Of a stretch of DNA of 13,716 bases, positions 1 to 6,422 are shown piece by piece. Both the position numbers and the translations under genes were made by a program. The stretch's first letter is position 1; every line of letters begins with the position of its first letter. Source of the DNA: DATAEK01 sp036258055 (GTDB lineage: Bacteria; Acidobacteriota; Vicinamibacteria; Vicinamibacterales; 2-12-FULL-66-21); the NCBI GenBank assembly GCA_036258055.1, contig DATAEK010000180.1:1-13716 (forward strand), read 5' to 3'. Below the pieces are notes generated by a model. That model saw nothing but the letters and a program-made list of their open reading frames with translations, was not told the DNA's origin and did not search any database.

Positions 1-684
1 GTCTCGTAAAAAGGGAAATCCCCAAAAGACTCCTATTCACGATATGGTTTCCCGCCTGGAACTCTCGCAGCTATCGAAGTCTCCTTTCGAATGGGGATGT
101 ACTTGCTGCTCGCAAGATTCCAAAAAAGCCACAATGAGTGACGAGCGCGTCAGGGGCTCCGACAGCCTTCGCTATACCCAGGCCCGTCGTCACGTCTCCG
201 CGCGCATCCGCTGCTGGTCAACGGTGTAATCAGCGACTCGCCGCCCTCGGCAATTCTGCGAATTGACACCTCAGCAGGCGCGTCGTACTGTACTTCATCC
301 TCAGATTCGTGATCCTGCGCGTCGACGACACGCAGGTCAGAAGAATGCTGTCGGCGCTCGAGAACGCATAGGCCGCGCACCACAGGTCGTAGGCCAGCGC
401 AAGAGCACGAGGTAAGGCCCTTCGGCGTCCTGACCGAAGAACACACCGTTTTTGTAAGTACGAGGCCAAAACTGCGCCGGGACCCCGCCCCTCTACGCGC
501 GCAGGGGGCCAACCCCCACTCCAAACCCACAGAGACACGTCAATTTGCGAGTGACGGTCAACGGGAGTCACCGGCTGATCGCGGCACGGTTCTCGCTGCG
601 CGACGTTCAGGGACTTGTCAAGACATCGCGGAACACCAGAACTATCGTCCGAGTCACAGTTTCGTTCTGCACAGGAGCATACAC
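1..684. other. Region with no supported gene
   Basis: No reading frame here looks like a protein I recognise. The longest open frames (minus strand, about 150-530 and 230-721) overlap each other, are rich in Arg, Ser and Cys, lack domain motifs and have no convincing ribosome binding site. The first 60 bases are richer in A and T than the rest. The last 20 bases hold the ribosome binding site of the lipoprotein gene that follows. The region may be intergenic DNA or the relic of a gene too decayed to identify by eye. Confidence 0.55.
673..677 (+). promoter_or_regulatory. Shine-Dalgarno AGGAG of the lipoprotein gene
   Basis: AGGAG lies 7 bases before the GTG at 685. It decides the start, because the frame has no ATG in the signal-peptide region and GTG gives a complete lipoprotein signal sequence. 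Confidence 0.75.
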
Positions 685-1503
685 GTGTTGAAGTTGATTC
701 CCGGAATCCTGACCATCGCACTGTTGACTACGGCATGCGGTAACAGTACGGGTCGTGAGCTATCGGCGGCCGCGCCTCCAGCTGGAGCCGCCACACCAGC
801 ATCACAACGACAATCGGCTCCGGAACAATCGGGGATGGCGACGCCCACGAGCGAGGCGGGATCTCGGCCGGCCGCGCGTGCCGCGTCACCTCGACCCGCA
901 GCGGCGCACGCGCGAAATGGATCAGTTCGGGCCGAACCTGCTGGCACACTACCCGCGCGGACTGCAGCGGTTCCTGTTTACCGCGAGTTCACACTGCCGG
1001 TTGGCACCACGCTCCCGCTCGAGCTGAAATCCACAATCGCGTCGGACGTCAGCGAAGTGGAAGACACCGTCCGTGCGACGCTGCGCAACGCCGTGACGGT
1101 CGACGGACAAGAGGTGCTGCCGGCCGGAACCGAGCTCGCGGGCCACGTGACCGAGGCCGAGCGTGCAGGGCGCGTGAAGGGACGCGCGCGCCTGGCGTTC
1201 CGTTTTACGAGCCTCCGTTATGACGACGAGCGGATGTCGCTGCGCACGGATCCCATCGTGCACGAAGCTGAAGCGACCAAGGGTGAAGATGCAACCAAGA
1301 TAGGAATAGGCGCCGGAGCAGGAGCCGTCATCGGTGCGGTTGTCGGTGGCAAGAGCGGCGCGGCCAAGGGCGCCGCGATCGGCGGGGCAGCGGGTACCGG
1401 TGCCGTTGTGGCCACACGCGGTAAAGAGGTGCGCCTCGAACCGGGAACTGACATTCCGGTGAGGCTCGCGGCGCCACTGTCGATTCGCGTGCGTGTTCAG
1501 TGA
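685..1503 (+). CDS. Putative lipoprotein with glycine-zipper segment
   Basis: The protein is 272 residues and starts at GTG. Residues 1-18 form a short basic-hydrophobic signal peptide ending in LLTTAC, so Cys18 is the likely lipidated residue; the lipobox is imperfect because Thr, not Leu/Val/Ile, is at -3. Residues 24-95 are an Ala/Pro/Ser-rich linker. Residues 98-195 form a probable beta-rich domain with the phrases 'FTLPVGTTLPLEL' and 'VLPAGTELAGHV', a pattern I associate with uncharacterised acidobacterial envelope proteins. Residues 206-242 are a Gly/Ala zipper (IGIGAGAGAVIGAVVGG), which in other envelope proteins inserts in or packs against membrane. A second 'LEPGTDIPVRLAAPLSI' strand set closes the protein. 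I infer an envelope-anchored structural or stress protein; no enzymatic motif is seen. It stands alone: the next gene converges on it from the other strand. Confidence 0.82.
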   Translation: MLKLIPGILTIALLTTACGNSTGRELSAAAPPAGAATPASQRQSAPEQSGMATPTSEAGSRPAARAASPRPAAAHARNGSVRAEPAGTLPARTAAVPVYREFTLPVGTTLPLELKSTIASDVSEVEDTVRATLRNAVTVDGQEVLPAGTELAGHVTEAERAGRVKGRARLAFRFTSLRYDDERMSLRTDPIVHEAEATKGEDATKIGIGAGAGAVIGAVVGGKSGAAKGAAIGGAAGTGAVVATRGKEVRLEPGTDIPVRLAAPLSIRVRVQ

Positions 1504-1588
1504 ACGCCGGAGCAAACGCCGTCAGTTCGGCCGAGGCCCCGACCAGGTCGAACATCCGTTGCGCCCGTGAGATGTCGCCATAATCTAT

Positions 1589-1606
1589 ATTACAAAGTAA
1601 TTTGTA
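1589..1606. promoter_or_regulatory. AT-rich inverted repeat, possible operator
   Basis: In the 166-base gap between two convergent genes lies TACAAAGTAATTTGTA (1591-1606), a perfect inverted repeat of 6-base arms around GTAA. It is nested with a second palindrome, ATTACAAAGTAAT (1589-1601). Both lie in an AT-rich island inside GC-rich DNA. The form resembles operators of small winged-helix repressors (BlaI or PadR type), but no matching gene or promoter is seen next to it. It has no following T-run, so it is not a good intrinsic terminator. Confidence 0.35.
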
Positions 1607-1669
1607 GTGGTCACACCGGTTCCCGGCGGTGCTGTCCGAAGGCTTGCCGCCGTCAAGTAAGCGGCGAGG

Positions 1670-2620
1670 TCATGCCGCAAAGAAGTACCGCGTCAGATGA
1701 AAGAAGATTGGCGCCGCGAAGCAGAGCGAGTCGATGCGATCCAGCACACCGCCGTGCCCGGCGATGGCGGTGCCGAAATCCTTCACCCCGCGATCGCGTT
1801 TGATCGCGGACATGACGAGGCCGCCGGCGAATCCGGTGATCGTCGCGGCGAGCGACAAGAATGCGGATTGCCACGGCGTGAAGGGAGTGATCGGCGACAG
1901 TGCGGCACCGAGGAGCGTCGCCGTGGCGATGCCGCCGACGAACCCCTCGACGGTCTTGCTCGGGCTGACCGTGGGCGCGATGGGATGACGGCCGCACAGT
2001 TTGCCCCAGATGTACTGCAGGACGTCGCTCGACTCGACCACGAGTATCAGGTAGAGCAGCAGTTTCGCGTTCTGGCCCGCATAGCCTGGAATGTCGAGCA
2101 TCAGCAGCGCCGGCGCATGGCTGACGCCGTAGACGCAGACCATCAGGCCCCACTGAATGCGGGCGATGCGCTCGAGAAATCGAACGGTGTCCCCGGCAAG
2201 CGCGGCCGCCGCCGACAAGCACAGCAAGCCGTACACCGGAATGAGGATCGCGAAGAGTCCGTACCAGCGGGCGGCGACGAGCCAATACTGGACGGGAATC
2301 GCGATGAAGAAGACCAGCACCAGCACGCGGTGATCGCCACGGCGCGTCGGTGTCAGCGAGAAGTATTCCCGCAGCGCGCCCCCTGACAGCAGCGCAAACA
2401 GCAGGACGGCTCCGATCGGCCCGATCAGCAACGAGCCGAGCACCACCGTGCACATCGCCCACCACGACGCGATGCGGGCGTTCAGGTTGGCCATCGCCGC
2501 CATCCGTGCGGCGGTGTGCGCGCGTGCGCGCAGGCTCTGACCGACCGCCGTCGCAGCGGTCAGGAACATTACGATGCCCGCAACGACGGACGCGAATTCG
2601 CGGTCGAAGGCGGTGTGCAT
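1670..2620 (-). CDS. ynbB: CDP-diacylglycerol synthase-like protein (CdsA family, YnbB-like)
   Basis: The protein has 316 residues and about eight hydrophobic segments, which fits an inner-membrane phosphatidate cytidylyltransferase (phosphatidate + CTP gives CDP-diacylglycerol + PPi). The CdsA signature is at residues 271-297: S271, K274-R275, K280-D281, H289-G290-G291 and D294-R295-x-D297. One signature position that is normally Pro or Gly is Ala287. Upstream, 'SSDVLQYIWGKLCGR' (197-211) and 'SPSKTVEGFVGG' (219-230) are the CTP/Mg-binding region typical of the family. From memory it resembles E. coli YnbB more than housekeeping CdsA. It is the last gene of the operon. Its ATG at 2618-2620 lies inside the end of the upstream fusion gene (52-base overlap) with a weak GGTGA before it, suggesting translational coupling. 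It should supply the CDP-lipid substrate to the YnbA-like enzyme encoded first in the operon. Confidence 0.9.
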   Translation of the reverse strand: MHTAFDREFASVVAGIVMFLTAATAVGQSLRARAHTAARMAAMANLNARIASWWAMCTVVLGSLLIGPIGAVLLFALLSGGALREYFSLTPTRRGDHRVLVLVFFIAIPVQYWLVAARWYGLFAILIPVYGLLCLSAAAALAGDTVRFLERIARIQWGLMVCVYGVSHAPALLMLDIPGYAGQNAKLLLYLILVVESSDVLQYIWGKLCGRHPIAPTVSPSKTVEGFVGGIATATLLGAALSPITPFTPWQSAFLSLAATITGFAGGLVMSAIKRDRGVKDFGTAIAGHGGVLDRIDSLCFAAPIFFHLTRYFFAA

Positions 2621-4728
2621 GGACGATTCACCATGAGCAGCGCGTGACGGGCACGCGCGAGAAACGCGGCCTTGCTCTCACCGGGGCGCAGGCGAAGCGG
2701 TGCGCCGAACGTCACGGCGCCGGAGAGCGGGACCGGAATCGCTTCGCCCTTCGGCAGAATGCGATGCATGTTGTCCAGAAAGACCGGCACGAGCTCGACG
2801 TCGGGCCGCATGCGGCACACGTGATACAGACCGCTCTTGAACGGCTGCACATCGTCGCCGGATCCTCGTGTGCCCTCAGGAAACACGATCAATGACGCGC
2901 CGTCGTCGAGCGCGCAGACCGATTGCTCCACGCTCCGCTCGGCGAGCGAGGTCGTCGTCTGGCGATCCGCATCGGGCGCGGCGCGATCGACGAGCAGCGC
3001 GTGCAGAAGGTGCCGCGCGATGAAGGGGCGGAGCACGCCACGGCCCCAGTAGTCGCGGCCCGCCACCGGCCGCGTCCGCAGGCGGACGTCTCGCGGCAGC
3101 GATCCCCAGAGCACGACGAAGTCGAGATGGCTGGTGTGGTTCGCGTAATAGATGTGCGGACGGCAATCGGGCTTCGTGTCGCGCCACGCCGGCGAACCGC
3201 AGAACACTCGTGCGGCAATGGCAAGCACATATGCGGCGACGACACGGAGAGGCGAAGAATGCTGGCTCGTGGCGGCTGCCCGCGGTGCCAGACACTGGAT
3301 GATTTCCGGCCGGATCACGACCTGCGGTCGAGCGCGCCGGATCATCGCCAGCGCCTCGTCTGTCGACCCGGCGTGACCGCTTGCGAGAAGATATGCGGCG
3401 ACCACCGCCGCGCTGCGCGAGTAACCCACTTTGCAGTGCACATAGACGACGCCGTGGTGGGCGTGAGCCGTGACGAAGCGGACGCCGCGCGCGAGCGAAT
3501 CCGCGTCGGGCGCCGTCAGGTCCAGCGTCGGCAGGTTGAGGTACGGCAGGCGTGTAAAGACCGGCGTCTCGTTGAAATCGGGAGTGAGGTCGACGACCGC
3601 GGCAACGCCGGCCGCGACGGCCTGCGCCGCCTCATGATCGTTCAGCTGACGGCCAATCCAGACCCGCGGCGTGACCGCGTCGTGCGGCCGGCACTGACGG
3701 CGGTACCAGACGAGCGAGGCGCGCTGGCCGAGCAGGCACGGCCACAGCATCATCCAGGTCGTCAGGGGCATCCGGCCGTTGTGTTTCGCGAACACCCAGG
3801 GGCCGACGCCGACGTACGCGGCGCCGACGATCGCGAGGCTTACCGCCGGCCAGAGCAGCAGGCTGCCCCAGGGCCAGAGGACGACGGCGCCGATCCCTGA
3901 CAGCGCCGCGGCCGCGGAGTAGTAGGCGGCGACGCGAACGTTGCGCGGCGCCGACTCCCAACTTCCAACTCCCAATTTCCAAGGCGAGCCATTCCAACGA
4001 TCTGGACGAAAGTCGCGACTGTCCGACCATCCGGCACGGTTTCCATCCCACCGGTGCGATTGGCTCACCTCGGAAGGGGAGAGTTGGGATTTGAAAGTTG
4101 ACGAAGTCGCAGCTCGCAATCCATGAAACACCAGCGCTGCCAGCACCAGCCCGCCGATCACGTCGACGACGTGGTGCTGATAGGTGAACACCGTGGAGAG
4201 TCCGATGAGGACGAACCAGACGGTTACGGCGAATCGCAGCAACCCCTGCGTGTGGCGCCGATAAGTGTCCGCAAGGATCACGGCGAGCGTGATGTGCAGC
4301 GATGGAACCAGGTTGAACGGCCGATCGAGCGCGGTGAACTGCTGGAACAGCGCGCCGAGCCAGCCGTCGGCCACAGGCCGCTCGAAGGCGAACCGCAACG
4401 GCATCGCGACAAAGCAGACGCCGGCCGTCAGAATCGCGACAGTTATGCGCCGCGTGAACAGACGGAGCTCGTCGCGGTCCCGGCACAGGAACGGTGCAGC
4501 GATGAAGAACGCGTCGATCGAGAGATACGGCACGACCATCGCAGGCCAGAACCGGATGTGGCGTTCCCACTCGAAGTACCACACACCCACGTCAGCACGC
4601 TGGGCTGCGAGCCAGTTGCAGCCGCCGTAGATGCCGACGAACAGCGCCGACAGCAGCGCCGAGTGGCCGGCCGCCTGCGCGGTCAGGCCGCCACGCGTTC
4701 GGCGAGCGAAACGGTGAAGATGCCCCAT
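2569..4728 (-). CDS. ynbD: PAP2 - dual-specificity phosphatase - PlsC acyltransferase fusion (YnbD-like plus acyltransferase)
   Basis: This is a 719-residue membrane protein with three catalytic modules. The first (about 20-205) is a PAP2-superfamily domain with six or so membrane spans: E116-R-P118, P142-S-L-H145 and H185-x3-D189. It has PSLH rather than PSGH, and 'STVFTYQHHVVD' in motif 3, as in inositol-phosphorylceramide-synthase-like members. After a linker come two or three membrane spans (265-335) and a dual-specificity phosphatase domain (about 350-480) with the Cys-x5-Arg loop HCKVGYSRS (C432, R438). The third (about 495-700) is a PlsC/LPLAT acyltransferase with NHTSHLD (H531-x4-D536), FPEGTRG (616-622) and 'VELVPVFLDN'. 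E. coli YnbD, as I recall it, has only the first two modules and about 430 residues. The frame is open further upstream to 5046, but that part shadows the methyltransferase gene. The ATG at 4728 has GGAG 8 bases before it and overlaps the upstream gene by 46 bases. Residues 210-259 are encoded by an inserted repeat element. Confidence 0.88.
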   Translation of the reverse strand: MGHLHRFARRTRGGLTAQAAGHSALLSALFVGIYGGCNWLAAQRADVGVWYFEWERHIRFWPAMVVPYLSIDAFFIAAPFLCRDRDELRLFTRRITVAILTAGVCFVAMPLRFAFERPVADGWLGALFQQFTALDRPFNLVPSLHITLAVILADTYRRHTQGLLRFAVTVWFVLIGLSTVFTYQHHVVDVIGGLVLAALVFHGLRAATSSTFKSQLSPSEVSQSHRWDGNRAGWSDSRDFRPDRWNGSPWKLGVGSWESAPRNVRVAAYYSAAAALSGIGAVVLWPWGSLLLWPAVSLAIVGAAYVGVGPWVFAKHNGRMPLTTWMMLWPCLLGQRASLVWYRRQCRPHDAVTPRVWIGRQLNDHEAAQAVAAGVAAVVDLTPDFNETPVFTRLPYLNLPTLDLTAPDADSLARGVRFVTAHAHHGVVYVHCKVGYSRSAAVVAAYLLASGHAGSTDEALAMIRRARPQVVIRPEIIQCLAPRAAATSQHSSPLRVVAAYVLAIAARVFCGSPAWRDTKPDCRPHIYYANHTSHLDFVVLWGSLPRDVRLRTRPVAGRDYWGRGVLRPFIARHLLHALLVDRAAPDADRQTTTSLAERSVEQSVCALDDGASLIVFPEGTRGSGDDVQPFKSGLYHVCRMRPDVELVPVFLDNMHRILPKGEAIPVPLSGAVTFGAPLRLRPGESKAAFLARARHALLMVNRPCTPPSTANSRPSLRAS
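3954..4100. repeat. Imperfect inverted-repeat (foldback) element inside the fusion gene
   Basis: The left arm (about 3954-3995) reads CTCCCAACTTCCAACTCCC, then AATTTCCAAGGCGAGCCA. The right arm (about 4062-4100), read on the other strand, gives ATCCCAACTCTCCCCTTCC, then GAGGTGAGCCAATC, clearly the same sequence with small changes. Between them is a perfect 10-base palindrome AGTCGCGACT (4011-4020) and further short palindromes such as CACCGGTG. The whole is about 147 bases, a multiple of three, and encodes the odd linker (rich in Ser, Trp, Arg, Asp, including KLGVGSWES) between the PAP2 and phosphatase modules. It contains no transposase. It is probably a small non-autonomous or REP-like mobile repeat; borders are approximate. 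Confidence 0.6.
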
Positions 4729-6422
4729 CGGTCGATCTCCATCGAGATCTTGCGGAAGCCCGCGGCACGTACGAGCTCGTCCATCTCCGCCTGAGTGCGC
4801 CGCCGCATGATCCAGGGCTGTCCGTCGCGATTGGTGAGCGTGCGCGCGATGAACTCGAGCTGCGGGTGCCACGGCTGGTTCGTGTAAATCAGATAACCGC
4901 CCGGTTCGACGGCTTCTGCGAGGCCGCTGAGCGACGTCATCACACGGGTGTTGTCGGGGAACAACTCGTACAGGCCCGAGACGATCGCGACGTTCGGCCG
5001 GGGATTGGTCGCGGCAATGGACGAGGCATCGAAGGCGTCGCCGCACGCGAAGGAGACGCCGGGAACACCCATACTGTCGGACAGCTGGCGGCCAGCCGTC
5101 AGATTCTCTTCACGGTTGTCGCGCAGCAGCGCGGTAACCGGTTGCGGCAGCAACCGCACCGCCTCGAGCACGTAGCGCCCGGGGCCAGCCGCGACGTCGA
5201 GCAGGCGCGCCGGACGATTGCGCGCATGCACGCGCCCCACCGCGTCGTGCAGCGCGCGCTCGAGATGGACGCGCCGCTGCCGGATGCCGCACCAGCCGAC
5301 GCTCGCGAGAAAGGCGCGATCGATGGCGCGCCCGAGCGGGGTGACCCCGCGCGGCCGATTTTCGTAGACATAGTCGAGTGTGAGCCCCGAATCGAAGCCC
5401 GTGCGCCATCCGAGCCGCATCCCGTCACTGAGCCGCCCGAGCGTCCGCATCCCCCAGCGGAGCGGCAGGTACCGGCGCCCGCCCGGCGCGCGCAGCCGAT
5501 CGTGTTCTGCCTTCGTATGCCCCGCCGAATCGGCGTCGAGCAGCGACGGTGCGGCGGCCGGCTGCGAGAACCGCTGCCTGATGAACTCACGCATCCTGGC
5601 AATCGGCAGCTCCCGGCCCCGCTCGTGGAAAATCGCGTGGAAGAAGCCGGGATAGACGTGCATCTCTTTGACCGGCGACGACAGCCGATCGAAGAACTGG
5701 CGCTGCGCGTCGAGCCTGACCACCCAGTCCCTGCCGGCGCTGAGGATCAGCGCCGGCGTGTGAATCGCGGCCGCGTCCTCGACGAGCCGCCGCGACGTGT
5801 CGTGCAGATCGAGCAGCATGTTGACGGCGATCTGCCGGAAGATCAGCGGATCCTGGGCGTAACGCTCGGCCTCGGTCGCATCGTGCGTCAGCAGCCGCGC
5901 CTTCACGTAGCTCTTGACGTAGCCGTCGCCGAACAGCGACTGCCGGAGCCGCAGCAGCGGCACCGCGCCCGGCACGTACAACTTCACGCGTAACGCCGGC
6001 GTCGCGAGGACCAGACCGGCAAGCGGCGGCGCGTAATCGTGCGCCCAGGCCGCGGCGATCACCGCGCCCACGCTGTGAGCCACCACGACCGTGTCCTCCG
6101 TCCGGATTCCATGTGCGTCGCGGACATGGGTGGCAAACGCATCGGCGTCCTTGACGAGCGCCGCCACGCTCTCCGCGGCACCCCGTTCACCCGCGGAACG
6201 GCCGTGCCCTCTCGCATCCCACGCGAACATCGCTACATCGTCCATGTCGAGCGCATCGACGACGTGTTGCCAGCGTCCGCCGTGCTCGTGTCCCCGGTGA
6301 AACAGCAGAAGAGCCTTCTGCGGATCGCCGGACGCGCGAGACGGATGCCAGACGCGATAGGTGAGCACAGCGCCATCCCATGAAGTGAACGTCCGTTCGA
6401 CAAACGTGCGCGAGCGGGTCAT
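4683..6422 (-). CDS. ynbC: Alpha/beta-hydrolase - SAM methyltransferase fusion (YnbC-like)
   Basis: The protein has 579 residues, close to E. coli YnbC (about 585 as I recall). Residues 1-285 are a serine hydrolase of the monoacylglycerol-lipase type: oxyanion region 'LLFHRGHEHGGRW' (39-51), 'AWDARGHGRSAGE' (67-79), nucleophile elbow AHSVG with Ser117 (the usual first Gly is Ala), probable acid Asp232 in 'SAGRDWVV', and probable His262 in 'YPGFFHAIFHE'. Residues 286-315 are a linker. Residues 316-579 are a class I SAM-dependent methyltransferase with motif I 'LLDVAAGPGRY' (407-417), acidic 'CGDAFD' (460-465), and 'GLYELFPDN' (483-491). It is predicted to be cytosolic. It could hydrolyse and methylate a lipid or lipid head group made by its operon partners; no substrate can be read from sequence. 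ATG at 6422-6420 overlaps the YnbA-like stop as ATGA and has AGGAG 7 bases upstream. The open frame up to 7274 is a shadow of the upstream gene. Confidence 0.9.
   Translation of the reverse strand: MTRSRTFVERTFTSWDGAVLTYRVWHPSRASGDPQKALLLFHRGHEHGGRWQHVVDALDMDDVAMFAWDARGHGRSAGERGAAESVAALVKDADAFATHVRDAHGIRTEDTVVVAHSVGAVIAAAWAHDYAPPLAGLVLATPALRVKLYVPGAVPLLRLRQSLFGDGYVKSYVKARLLTHDATEAERYAQDPLIFRQIAVNMLLDLHDTSRRLVEDAAAIHTPALILSAGRDWVVRLDAQRQFFDRLSSPVKEMHVYPGFFHAIFHERGRELPIARMREFIRQRFSQPAAAPSLLDADSAGHTKAEHDRLRAPGGRRYLPLRWGMRTLGRLSDGMRLGWRTGFDSGLTLDYVYENRPRGVTPLGRAIDRAFLASVGWCGIRQRRVHLERALHDAVGRVHARNRPARLLDVAAGPGRYVLEAVRLLPQPVTALLRDNREENLTAGRQLSDSMGVPGVSFACGDAFDASSIAATNPRPNVAIVSGLYELFPDNTRVMTSLSGLAEAVEPGGYLIYTNQPWHPQLEFIARTLTNRDGQPWIMRRRTQAEMDELVRAAGFRKISMEIDRWGIFTVSLAERVAA
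4737..4740 (-). promoter_or_regulatory. Shine-Dalgarno GGAG setting the fusion-gene start
   Basis: On the minus strand TGGAGATCGACCG precedes the ATG at 4728-4726, so GGAG is 8 bases from the start. The site lies within the 3' end of the methyltransferase gene. It argues for this ATG and against the much longer open frame that begins near 5046. Confidence 0.6.

Noticed and set aside
150..721. Two overlapping minus-strand open frames
   Set aside because: Their products are low-complexity and Arg/Ser/Cys-rich, show no known motif, have no ribosome binding site, and one runs into the lipoprotein gene's start.
3954..4100. CRISPR or minisatellite array
   Set aside because: There are only two arms, inverted rather than direct, with no spacers of regular length and no cas genes, so a foldback repeat fits better.
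4729..5046. Upstream extension of the fusion-gene frame to 5046 (106 more codons)
   Set aside because: It lies wholly within the methyltransferase coding region in another frame, its residues are Arg/His/Pro-rich with no membrane or domain pattern, and a good ribosome binding site sits before the ATG at 4728.
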